A stretch of 7,089 nt of DNA from Alphaproteobacteria bacterium (GTDB lineage: Bacteria > Pseudomonadota > Alphaproteobacteria > BNTO01): positions 1 through 7,089 of the forward strand of contig BNTO01000042.1 in assembly GCA_025996655.1 (NCBI GenBank). The letters run 5' to 3'. This document shows, piece by piece, positions 1 to 5,457 of the stretch (position 1 is its first letter; each line of letters starts with the position of its first letter). Both the position numbers and the translations under genes were made by a program. The notes under the pieces were generated by a model. The model ran no database searches and was not told the origin of the DNA. It saw only the letters and a list, made by a program, of their open reading frames with translations.

Positions 1-53
1 CTTTTCGCGTAATGTTCCAATACCCTCTTTCTAAAATCTGTACTGTAAGCCAA
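1..53 (-). CDS. IS630-family transposase, N-terminal 17 residues only (runs off the left edge)
   Basis: Read leftward from a TTG at 51-53, the minus strand encodes L/M-A-Y-S-T-D-F-R-K-R-V-L-E-H-Y-A-K with no stop before the window ends. The opening MAYSxDFRKRVL is characteristic of IS630/Tc1-mariner-type transposases, where it begins the helix-turn-helix DNA-binding region before the catalytic DDE domain. Only the first helix is visible, so intactness cannot be judged. TTG is chosen as start because family members begin exactly at MAYS; an in-frame GTG lies further upstream but would add an atypical extension. The overlapping plus-strand frame ending at 80 is probably a shadow. Recognition is from memory of the family motif, not a search. 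Confidence 0.72.
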   Translation of the reverse strand, partial: MAYSTDFRKRVLEHYAK

Positions 54-90
54 ATTAAAACCGTTAACAAAAATCACTAATAGGGTTTAC
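1..90 (-). mobile_element. End of an IS630-like insertion sequence (right boundary estimated)
   Basis: The transposase start at 53 implies that the element's upstream terminal repeat lies within the next few tens of bases, in the AT-rich stretch 54-100. A likely outer end is near TAGGGTTTAC (81-90), but the partner repeat is outside the window, so neither the terminal repeat nor the TA target duplication can be confirmed. The boundary is an estimate. Confidence 0.4.
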
Positions 91-117
91 ATTTTTTTTG
101 CAAATTTTTCAAGCCGC

Positions 118-390
118 TTAGCTATAGAAACAGACGAGCGGAACAAGAGTATAGGCTACAGCTGCTGATATGACTGCAGTTCCTATTAGGGCAACAGCGA
201 TTTGGTAATTTTGATACATAACTTCAAAGGTTGGAGCCACGATGCGTGTCATGTAAAATTTGATAGTTTCCTCGGTAATATACTTTTTTCCTTTACTGCT
301 AACAGTTTCCTCAATCGGAACGCGGTACTCGAAACTAGAAGGCCAAGCTCCCGCACACAGAAAAATAAGAGAAAAAAGACGGATTTGCAT
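118..390 (-). CDS. Small orphan protein with signal peptide and C-terminal membrane segment
   Basis: This is a 90-residue protein I do not recognise. Residues 1-19 form a typical signal sequence: a basic start (MQIR), a hydrophobic core (LFSLIFLCAGA) and a polar WPSS end. Residues 20-60 are mixed polar and charged. Residues 63-88 form a long hydrophobic segment rich in Ala, Val, Ile and Leu, ending CFYS. It is therefore probably an envelope protein anchored by its C-terminus. The ATG at 388-390 is supported by a modest AGCGAG ribosome site five bases upstream and by a near-consensus promoter 35-63 bases upstream. It points away from yajC and towards the IS630 fragment. No clear terminator is seen after the TAA at 118-120. 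Function is unknown; the coding call is fairly secure because start signals, signal peptide and membrane segment agree. Confidence 0.68.
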   Translation of the reverse strand: MQIRLFSLIFLCAGAWPSSFEYRVPIEETVSSKGKKYITEETIKFYMTRIVAPTFEVMYQNYQIAVALIGTAVISAAVAYTLVPLVCFYS

Positions 391-424
391 AAAAACTCGC
401 TAAGGGACTTTACAACTCAACTCA

Positions 425-453
425 ATAATAAGATAGGGCTGTTATCTTTTCAA
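425..453 (-). promoter_or_regulatory. Sigma70-type promoter for the 118-390 gene
   Basis: On the minus strand, TTGAAA (448-453) and TATTAT (425-430) are separated by exactly 17 bases, each matching the consensus at five of six positions. Transcription would start near 418, giving a leader of about 28 bases before the ATG at 390. This is the best promoter match in the window. Confidence 0.6.
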
Positions 454-527
454 AAATTTTCTACAAAATTTTCGCAATCAGAGCACGCCCTTAAAAGAAG
501 CCTTTTTCGCAAAATTCAGCAAACGAC

Positions 528-556
528 TTGAATCCAGACGCAAGGCTGTGTAACCT
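528..556 (+). promoter_or_regulatory. Weak candidate promoter for yajC-secD-secF-rph
   Basis: TTGAAT (528-533) and TAACCT (551-556) have 17-base spacing, but the -10 matches only at the first, second and sixth positions. A start near 563 would leave about 26 bases before the yajC ATG at 589. It is the best plus-strand candidate I could find in the 391-588 gap. That gap also holds two AAAATTTT blocks (453-460 and 465-472) and no other visible feature. Confidence 0.2.
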
Positions 557-572
557 GTTTGTTGAGGGTTTT

Positions 573-599
573 ATGTTTTCGTTTCATCATGTTTTTTAG
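573..599 (+). CDS. Eight-codon reading frame overlapping the yajC start (possible leader)
   Basis: ATG at 573 is preceded at four bases by GAGGG (564-568), the only good Shine-Dalgarno in front of yajC. It encodes MFSFHHVF and stops at TAG 597-599, eleven bases overlapping the yajC ATG at 589 in another frame. The yajC ATG itself has no ribosome site at normal distance. Ribosomes could therefore load here and re-initiate at yajC. It may equally be chance, with yajC translated from a weak site; no conservation data are available. Confidence 0.25.
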   Translation: MFSFHHVF

Positions 600-978
600 T
601 AAAGCTTATGCCGAGGGGGCGGCCCGCCAAGGCACGGACGTTCTAATGTCCGTTCTTCCTTTTCTCTTGATTTTTGTTGTTATGTATTTTTTGATGATTC
701 GGCCTCAACAAAAAAAGACGACGCTGCATCAAAAATTTATAAGCGGTTTGAAAAAAGGCGACCGCGTTGTGACTAATGCGGGCATCGTTGGCACAATTTC
801 AAAAGTGAAAGAGACCGAGGTTAACCTTGACATTGCCGACAACACCACCATTACCATTCTAAAAAATTCTGTCGCGGCCGACTACGCCCCGATCGCAGGC
901 GCACCCGCCGAAAAAGCCAAAGAGGCTCAAGCCTCAACAGGTTCGAAATGGGGAAAACATGCGAAACGTAAAAAATAA
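589..978 (+). CDS. yajC: YajC, Sec translocase accessory subunit
   Basis: This is a 129-residue small inner-membrane protein that associates with SecD-SecF and the SecYEG translocon. A short N-terminus (MFFSKAYAEG, like the ISPAYAQ start usual in alphaproteobacteria) precedes a single membrane helix at about 18-37. The family signature IRPQQKK follows at 37-43, then GDRVVTNAGIVGTI (57-70) and a small beta-rich cytoplasmic domain to about 100. The tail is Ala/Lys-rich and ends in KHAKRKK. ATG 589 is chosen over the in-frame TTG at 559 because the family normally starts just before this motif and the ten extra residues look unnatural. The gene leads a plus-strand cluster with secD and secF, the standard order. 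The 114-base gap to secD is longer than the other gaps in the cluster. Confidence 0.93.
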   Translation: MFFSKAYAEGAARQGTDVLMSVLPFLLIFVVMYFLMIRPQQKKTTLHQKFISGLKKGDRVVTNAGIVGTISKVKETEVNLDIADNTTITILKNSVAADYAPIAGAPAEKAKEAQASTGSKWGKHAKRKK

Positions 979-1031
979 AAGGCGAAATTGGGGAGGGGCT
1001 GTTTTAGAGGGATGTTGTGCGAAGAATGGCG

Positions 1032-1050
1032 CGCCCGTTTGCCAACGGCG
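1032..1050 (+). other. Bulged hairpin in the yajC-secD gap
   Basis: CCGTT (1035-1039) pairs with AACGG (1044-1048) around a TGCC loop. The stem extends by two more pairs with one bulged C. The flank GTCGCCCCCCTTCTTTT has a mixed pyrimidine run rather than a clean U tract, so it is not a convincing terminator. It could modulate read-through into secD. An AscI-type palindrome GGCGCGCC (1028-1035) touches its left arm. Confidence 0.25.
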
Positions 1051-1092
1051 GTCGCCCCCCTTCTTTTACTGTAGTTTGTTAAGGAATTTTCT

Positions 1093-2694
1093 ATGATTTC
1101 TTTTTCTCAATCAAAAGTCTCATGTATTTTGGGCGTTTGCTTTTTAGCTGTACTGTTCGTTGTTCCCAACCTCGTTTCCGACGCGACGCGGGCGACCTTT
1201 CCCAAGTGGCTCCAAAAAACGGTGAATCTTGGGCTGGATTTGCGTGGCGGTTCTCACTTGCAACTTCAGGTGGATACGCACGCCGCAACGAATGATTATA
1301 TGACGCATATGCTCAGCGAAGTGCGCAAGACCCTGCGCAAACAAAAAATAAAATATTCAGGCCTTCGTGTGCGGCCTCTCGTTAAAGAAAGCGTGATTGA
1401 AGTGACCATTTTGGAGGCGGATCAAATTGAAACGGCCGAAAAAACGCTGAACAAAATGGACAAAGACCTCACGATTCGCCACAAGCCTGGGGATCTTAAG
1501 GTGTTGGAGGCGGTTCTTTCGGAACAAGCTATGTTTCAGAAAAATTCAAACATTATTGACCAATCTATTGAAGTCGTCCGCCGCCGCATTGATGCGAGCG
1601 GCACGAAAGAGCCCAACATTCAGCGCCAAGGAACCGACCGTATTATTGTCCAATTGCCTGGCGTTGACGATCCTTCGGAAGTGCGCCGCCTGCTTGGAAC
1701 GACGGCAAAATTGTCTTTTCAGTGGGTCGACGAATCTTCTCAACCCATTGTTGAAGCGAAAGGAACGAAAGAGCTCCTTCCCACGCCGCCCATAGGGACG
1801 GTGTATCTTCCCGAAGAGCGCCCTGACGGAACGGCTGTTTTCTTGCCTATTAAAAAAAATGTCATCATTCAAGGCGATACGCTTATTGATGCCCAGGCTT
1901 CCTTTGACGAACACAGCCGGCCCGTTGTCAGCATTAAGTTTAATAATATTGGCCGCCAGCAGATGTATGAGGCATCGAAAAGCGTGAAAAAACAATTTGC
2001 GATTGTTTTGGACGACAAAGTCATTAGTGCTCCCGTTTTTAACGAAGTTATTCCTGGTGGCAACGCTATGATCAGCGGGCATTTCACGGTGGAGGGAGCC
2101 AATGAATTGGCTCTCTTGCTTCGCGCGGGCTCTTTGCCGGCCCCCCTCAAAATTGTGGAGGAATGCGTTGTGGGGCCAAGTTTGGGCGAGGACTCCATTG
2201 CGCATGGAAAAAACGCCACACTTATGGCCTTCGTTATTGTGGCGGCGTTTATGGTGCTCATTTATTCGTATTTGGGAATGTTTGCCAATGTGGCGCTTGT
2301 GATGAATATTGTCATGCTTTTTGCGGGGCTTTCTTTGCTGGGCGCCACGCTCACGCTTCCAGGCATCGCTGGGATTGCCTTGACCATTGGCATGGCCGTC
2401 GACGCCAATGTTTTAATTTTTGAGCGGATTCGCGAGGAATTTCGCGCGGGTATGCGCGTTTTGGCAGCCATTGATCACGGCTATAAACGCGCGCTCACCG
2501 CCATTTTGGATTCGAACTTGACCACCCTCATTGGCGCCGCATTCTTGTATTATTTTGGCTCGGGCGCTGTCAAAGGGTTTTCCGTAACGTTGGCGCTTGG
2601 CGTTGTTATTTCTATGTTTACGGCGCTGACTTTAACGCAACTGCTCCTTGTCACATGGGTGCGGGTTAGTAAGTCGAAAACGCTGCCCCTATAG
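1093..2694 (+). CDS. secD: SecD, proton-driven Sec translocon subunit
   Basis: This 533-residue inner-membrane protein of the RND superfamily pairs with SecF and uses the proton gradient to assist late steps of Sec-dependent export. The first membrane helix is at about 10-28, followed by the conserved GLDLRGG motif (47-53). The large periplasmic region (about 54-365) contains the VVRRRIDASG and GTDRIIVQLPG blocks, and LLLRAGSLPAPL (341-352) leads into five more helices between about 374 and 522. GMAVDANVLIFERIREE (433-449) carries Asp437, corresponding to the functionally important Asp519 of E. coli SecD. Length is normal for alphaproteobacteria and shorter than E. coli's 615. AAGGAA (1081-1086) lies six bases before the ATG. 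It is followed 11 bases later by secF, so the two are almost certainly co-translated. No key residue appears missing. Confidence 0.97.
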   Translation: MISFSQSKVSCILGVCFLAVLFVVPNLVSDATRATFPKWLQKTVNLGLDLRGGSHLQLQVDTHAATNDYMTHMLSEVRKTLRKQKIKYSGLRVRPLVKESVIEVTILEADQIETAEKTLNKMDKDLTIRHKPGDLKVLEAVLSEQAMFQKNSNIIDQSIEVVRRRIDASGTKEPNIQRQGTDRIIVQLPGVDDPSEVRRLLGTTAKLSFQWVDESSQPIVEAKGTKELLPTPPIGTVYLPEERPDGTAVFLPIKKNVIIQGDTLIDAQASFDEHSRPVVSIKFNNIGRQQMYEASKSVKKQFAIVLDDKVISAPVFNEVIPGGNAMISGHFTVEGANELALLLRAGSLPAPLKIVEECVVGPSLGEDSIAHGKNATLMAFVIVAAFMVLIYSYLGMFANVALVMNIVMLFAGLSLLGATLTLPGIAGIALTIGMAVDANVLIFERIREEFRAGMRVLAAIDHGYKRALTAILDSNLTTLIGAAFLYYFGSGAVKGFSVTLALGVVISMFTALTLTQLLLVTWVRVSKSKTLPL

Positions 2695-2705
2695 CGAGGA
2701 ACTTT

Positions 2706-3659
2706 ATGATCAAACTCATTCCAGATAACGTTAATATCAATTTTGTTGGGCATAAAAACAAAATTTTTATCGTTTCTTTGTCCATTATCTTGGGATCCCT
2801 CTTTTTATTTTTTTCAAAAAGTTTGAATTATGGCCTTGACTTTAAGGGCGGCTATGTTGTCGAGGCGCAATTCCCAACGCCTCCGGATTTGTCTCTTTTG
2901 AGGGAAAAACTTGCGAAGGCTTATCCTGGCGAAATTTCTTTGCAAAAGTATGGAACAAAAGGGAAAGATCTTAAGATCAAACTGGAGCGCATCGAAGAAA
3001 CAGAGAATTCAGCGGCAATGGGGGATGAGGCGGAGCACGTCGTCGTTATCAACAAAATTAAAGCTGTCCTGGGCGAAGGCGTCACGTACCGAAAAGTCGA
3101 AACCATCGGGCCGAATATTGGCAAAGAACTTGTGAATAACGCCATTAAAGCGGTGATTTTTTCTTTGCTTGCCATTGCCATTTATATTGCGCTTCGCTTT
3201 GAGTGGCAATTTGCACTCTGCGGCCTTATTGCTCTTGCGCAGGACTGTATTGGGCTTGTGGGGGCCTATGCGCTTCTTTGGCTCGAATTTAATGGGACGG
3301 CTATTGTGGCGATTCTGACAACCGCGTCCTACTCCATCAACGATTCGATTGTGATTTTTGATCGCATTCGCGAAAATTTGAAACGCTACCGAAAAATGCC
3401 TATGCTCGAATTGATCAACAAAAGCATCAACGAAACGCTGTCAAGAACCGTTTTGACGGCGGGAACAACCTTGCTCGCCGTTTTTGCGCTGTGCCTTTTT
3501 GGCGGCGAGGTGATCGCTTCCTTTAGCATTCCTATTTTTATTGGGATTGCGCTGGGAACGTTTTCTTCGATCGCGTTGTCCGCGCCTTTGTTGCTCTTTT
3601 TCAAAATAGATCGCGAAAAAATGGCCAACAAAGGAAAAGTGGAACTCACGCAAGTTTAA
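2706..3659 (+). CDS. secF: SecF, proton-driven Sec translocon subunit
   Basis: This 317-residue partner of SecD completes the 12-helix SecDF unit. It has a first helix at about 19-37, the GLDFKGG motif (43-49), a periplasmic domain to about 140, then five helices between about 146 and 299. The segment YSINDSIVIFDRIREN (209-224) and SRTVLTAGTT (246-255) contain Asp213 and Arg247, at the same positions as the residues implicated in proton flow in E. coli SecF. Two departures from the family stand out: the usual Ala-Leu-x-His-Asp is Ala-Leu-Ala-Gln-Asp (Gln179-Asp180), and the normal I/V-G-Y-S before the Asn-Asp pair reads A-S-Y-S (207-210). CGAGGA (2695-2700) is a good ribosome site immediately after the secD stop. 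rph follows after 16 bases. Confidence 0.96.
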   Translation: MIKLIPDNVNINFVGHKNKIFIVSLSIILGSLFLFFSKSLNYGLDFKGGYVVEAQFPTPPDLSLLREKLAKAYPGEISLQKYGTKGKDLKIKLERIEETENSAAMGDEAEHVVVINKIKAVLGEGVTYRKVETIGPNIGKELVNNAIKAVIFSLLAIAIYIALRFEWQFALCGLIALAQDCIGLVGAYALLWLEFNGTAIVAILTTASYSINDSIVIFDRIRENLKRYRKMPMLELINKSINETLSRTVLTAGTTLLAVFALCLFGGEVIASFSIPIFIGIALGTFSSIALSAPLLLFFKIDREKMANKGKVELTQV

Positions 3660-3675
3660 ACAAAAGGAACACCAT

Positions 3676-4398
3676 ATGGCCCGCCGCACCCGTCGTAACG
3701 ATGAACTCCGCCCTCTTTTTTTGGGGCCAGGCTTTATGAAAAACGCGCAGGGGTCTTGTTTTGTCAAAATGGGTGATACGCACGTTATTTGTACGGCGAC
3801 GGTGGATGAAAAAGTCCCTTCTTTTTTGCGTAACACAGGAAAAGGCTGGATTACCGCAGAATATGGCATGTTGCCGGGTTGCTCGAATGAGCGCATTGAG
3901 CGCGAGGCCGTCAAGGGCAAGCAATCCGGGCGCACCCAAGAAATCCAAAGGTTGATTGGGCGGGCGTTACGTGCGGCGGTGGATTTAGAAACCCTCGGAG
4001 AAAGACAAATTAAAATTGATTGCGATGTGATTCAGGCGGACGGCGGAACGCGAACCGCCAGCATTACGGGCGGCTTTATTGCGCTGAGCCAGGCCCTTCA
4101 GAAATTGCAGGCGCGCCGAAAAATCTCTCAAAATCCCATTCTTTGTAATGTAGCAGCCATTTCTTGCGGCGTTGTCGACGGCGTGCCTTTGTTGGATTTA
4201 GAATATCTTGAGGATTCGCAGGCCGACGTTGACGCCAATTTTGTCCTAGATCACCAAGGAAATCTTATTGAAGTCCAAATGACGTCGGAAAAAAAGCCCG
4301 TTCCTCGAAAAATTTTGGATCAATTAACTGACCTTGCCACAAAAGGAATTCAAGACATTTTTGCTGCCCAAAAAGACATTTTTCCAAATTTCGCGTGA
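3676..4398 (+). CDS. rph: Ribonuclease PH, tRNA 3'-end processing exoribonuclease
   Basis: This 240-residue phosphorolytic 3'-5' exoribonuclease removes extra nucleotides after the tRNA CCA end, forming a hexameric ring. The conserved core is clear: WITAEYGMLP (58-67), EAVKGKQSGRTQEIQRLIGR (77-96) with Arg86, DCDVIQADGGTRTASITG (115-132) with Gly124, Thr125 and Arg126 of the phosphate site, and LLDLEYLEDSQADVD (172-186) with the acidic metal-site residues. The C-terminus is unusual: the near-invariant E-V-Q-G-T-A-E block reads E-V-Q-M-T-S-E (199-205), and the following P-F-S-R is P-V-P-R. AAAAGGA (3662-3668) serves the ATG. Placement directly after secF rather than beside hrcA or rdgB is not the usual alphaproteobacterial order. 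After the TGA, the 136-base gap to the next gene shows a purine-rich stretch and a short CTCTT/AAGAG stem (4431-4445) without a U tract, so no convincing terminator. Confidence 0.96.
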   Translation: MARRTRRNDELRPLFLGPGFMKNAQGSCFVKMGDTHVICTATVDEKVPSFLRNTGKGWITAEYGMLPGCSNERIEREAVKGKQSGRTQEIQRLIGRALRAAVDLETLGERQIKIDCDVIQADGGTRTASITGGFIALSQALQKLQARRKISQNPILCNVAAISCGVVDGVPLLDLEYLEDSQADVDANFVLDHQGNLIEVQMTSEKKPVPRKILDQLTDLATKGIQDIFAAQKDIFPNFA

Positions 4399-4534
4399 GC
4401 GCGCGAAGAAGGAAGAGGAGGAACTGAGGGCTCTTGTTTGAAGAGAGAGGGTGGTGGTCTAGGAAGCTGCAATAAAACCTAAACAAAGAGATCCCTTCCT
4501 TGACAAGTAAAAGGTCCCTGGTCTAACTAGTCTA

Positions 4535-5235
4535 CTATTGCTTTTTAGGAGCCCATACTTGTCCAGCGATGTTCACATAAATCACGTTTCCTATTTGCGT
4601 TTCTATTTTACTGCGGATATTTGCGTTACAACTAGACTCCGCCTCGGCCTCGTTTTTTTCCCGCGCCTCTTCTGAGGGAAATTCGCGGCCTGAATGATTA
4701 CCTCCTTCGAAGCCCATTGACCCGTCAGAGCAAAGTTCTATGACTTTATCTGGCGTTGTGTATTTCGCTTTGTTTGCGTACAGTTCCTTGAAGTAATTTG
4801 CAGCGCCCTGTTCTAAAGCGACTTTCTCGACAACTCGTTTAAATCTCTTGGAGAGCTCCGCATCAGTACGCTCTTTATAATCGGGCAAAGAAGTCAAGCG
4901 TGAGCTGTTCAGAGCGGTCAATTCCGAGATAGGTATTCCGAACGTTTCCAAAAAATCTACATCCCTCAGGAAGATTGTTATTGCGTCGCTGTGTTCGATA
5001 TCAACGTTCGTCCCAAATCTCGAGGCGACAGCTAACTGCCTGAAAGCGTTACCAGGTTTGGAGCGGCCAGTTCGTCAAGCTGTTACCCCGATATAATCGG
5101 GCAGGCAATCAGATTTTTCTCTGTCTTTTCGTCTGTAGCCCCTCCTCTAACTTTTGATTTCAAGTCGTTTCGATACGCTACCGGCAAAAAGGAAGCTCCC
5201 AACAAAAGACAACAAACTGATTTTTTTATAAACAT
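4535..5235 (-). pseudogene. Broken gene for an unknown secreted protein (frameshift plus in-frame TGA)
   Basis: An ATG at 5233-5235, six bases after a strong AAGGAG (5242-5247), starts a signal peptide (MFIKKSVCCLLLGASFLPVA) and reads 50 codons to TAA at 5083-5085. The rest of the protein is in another frame. Adding one A to the five-A run (5114-5118) joins the two as ...EKK-SDCLPDYIGVTA, which then meets a TGA at 5075-5077. Beyond it, 179 codons without a stop continue to TAG 4535-4537 (RTGRSKPGNAF... to ...GQVWAPKKQ). No ATG occurs in the downstream frame before 4951, where only a TTG is available, so that part is not a stand-alone gene. Restored length is about 233 residues. The C-terminal half is highly charged (SEEAREKNEAEAES) and ends with a hydrophobic strand, NVIYVNIAGQVW. 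I do not recognise the family. A perfect CCCGAT-ATA-ATCGGG hairpin (5087-5101) lies between the lesions. Confidence 0.7.
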
Positions 5236-5265
5236 AATAAACTCCTTAAAAAAAACGACAATGCC

Positions 5266-5307
5266 AGGTGGCAGAGTCCAATAAACGATCTCATGATCGC
5301 TCTACCT
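5266..5307. repeat. Bulged palindrome in the gap between the broken gene and tolQ
   Basis: AGGT (5266-5269) and AGAG (5273-5276), separated by GGC, pair with CTCTACCT (5300-5307). Inside, CGATC (5286-5290) and GATCG (5295-5299) form a second stem around a TCAT loop, leaving a nine-base internal strand. The whole 42-base unit could fold as RNA in either direction. If the promoter at 5311-5339 is right, it fills most of the leader of the minus-strand broken gene. Confidence 0.4.
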
Positions 5308-5310
5308 CTC

Positions 5311-5339
5311 AATGTACATGAACAGAAAATTTTTTGCAA
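5311..5339 (-). promoter_or_regulatory. Candidate promoter for the broken secreted-protein gene
   Basis: On the minus strand, TTGCAA (5334-5339) and TACATT (5311-5316) have a 17-base spacer, each matching the consensus at four of six positions. Transcription would start near 5304 and give a leader of about 70 bases before the ATG at 5235. Confidence 0.35.
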
Positions 5340-5393
5340 GCCTTTTGTAAGCGAAGTTTTGCCCTCATACTTTTTAGTGGGCTTTCAATTTCT

Positions 5394-5423
5394 TTGCTTT
5401 TCGCCGCTTGAACCGTGTAGACT
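5394..5423 (+). promoter_or_regulatory. Weak candidate promoter for tolQ-tolR
   Basis: TTGCTT (5394-5399) and TAGACT (5418-5423) are 18 bases apart, matching the consensus at three and four of six positions. The expected start near 5430 lies about 28 bases before the tolQ ATG. The minus-oriented gene upstream means tolQ needs its own promoter somewhere in 5236-5457, but this match is poor. Confidence 0.22.
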
Positions 5424-5457
5424 TGCATTGTAGCAAAAAAAAGGAAATGGACGCCGA

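Noticed and set aside
202..531. Plus-strand 109-codon frame before yajC, considered as a Sec-monitoring arrest peptide
   Set aside because: It starts at TTG without a ribosome site, lies largely antisense to the well-supported 118-390 gene and its promoter, has no clear signal sequence and lacks an RAPP-like arrest motif.
559..588. Ten-residue N-terminal extension of YajC from TTG 559
   Set aside because: No ribosome site precedes TTG 559, and the family normally starts just before the SKAYAEG-like motif, so ATG 589 is preferred.
979..1092. Rho-independent terminator between yajC and secD
   Set aside because: The hairpin has a bulge and is followed by CCCCCC and a mixed pyrimidine run rather than a U tract, and the genes are expected to be co-transcribed.
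1546..2205. 219-codon minus-strand frame inside secD
   Set aside because: It is fully antisense to a highly conserved gene and its composition (Arg/Asn-rich, no domains) is that of a shadow frame.
4399..4482. Read-through of the rph TGA into 27 further codons
   Set aside because: RNase PH ends naturally here by length, and the extension is a low-complexity purine-rich translation.
4500..4529. Perfect TTGACA at 4500-4505 as a plus-strand promoter
   Set aside because: No acceptable -10 at 16-18 bases, and only antisense sequence of the broken gene lies downstream.
5075..5077. TGA read as tryptophan or selenocysteine in the broken gene
   Set aside because: rph ends at TGA and Trp is encoded by TGG in core genes. 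The frameshift already marks the gene as broken, and no SECIS-like context was recognised.
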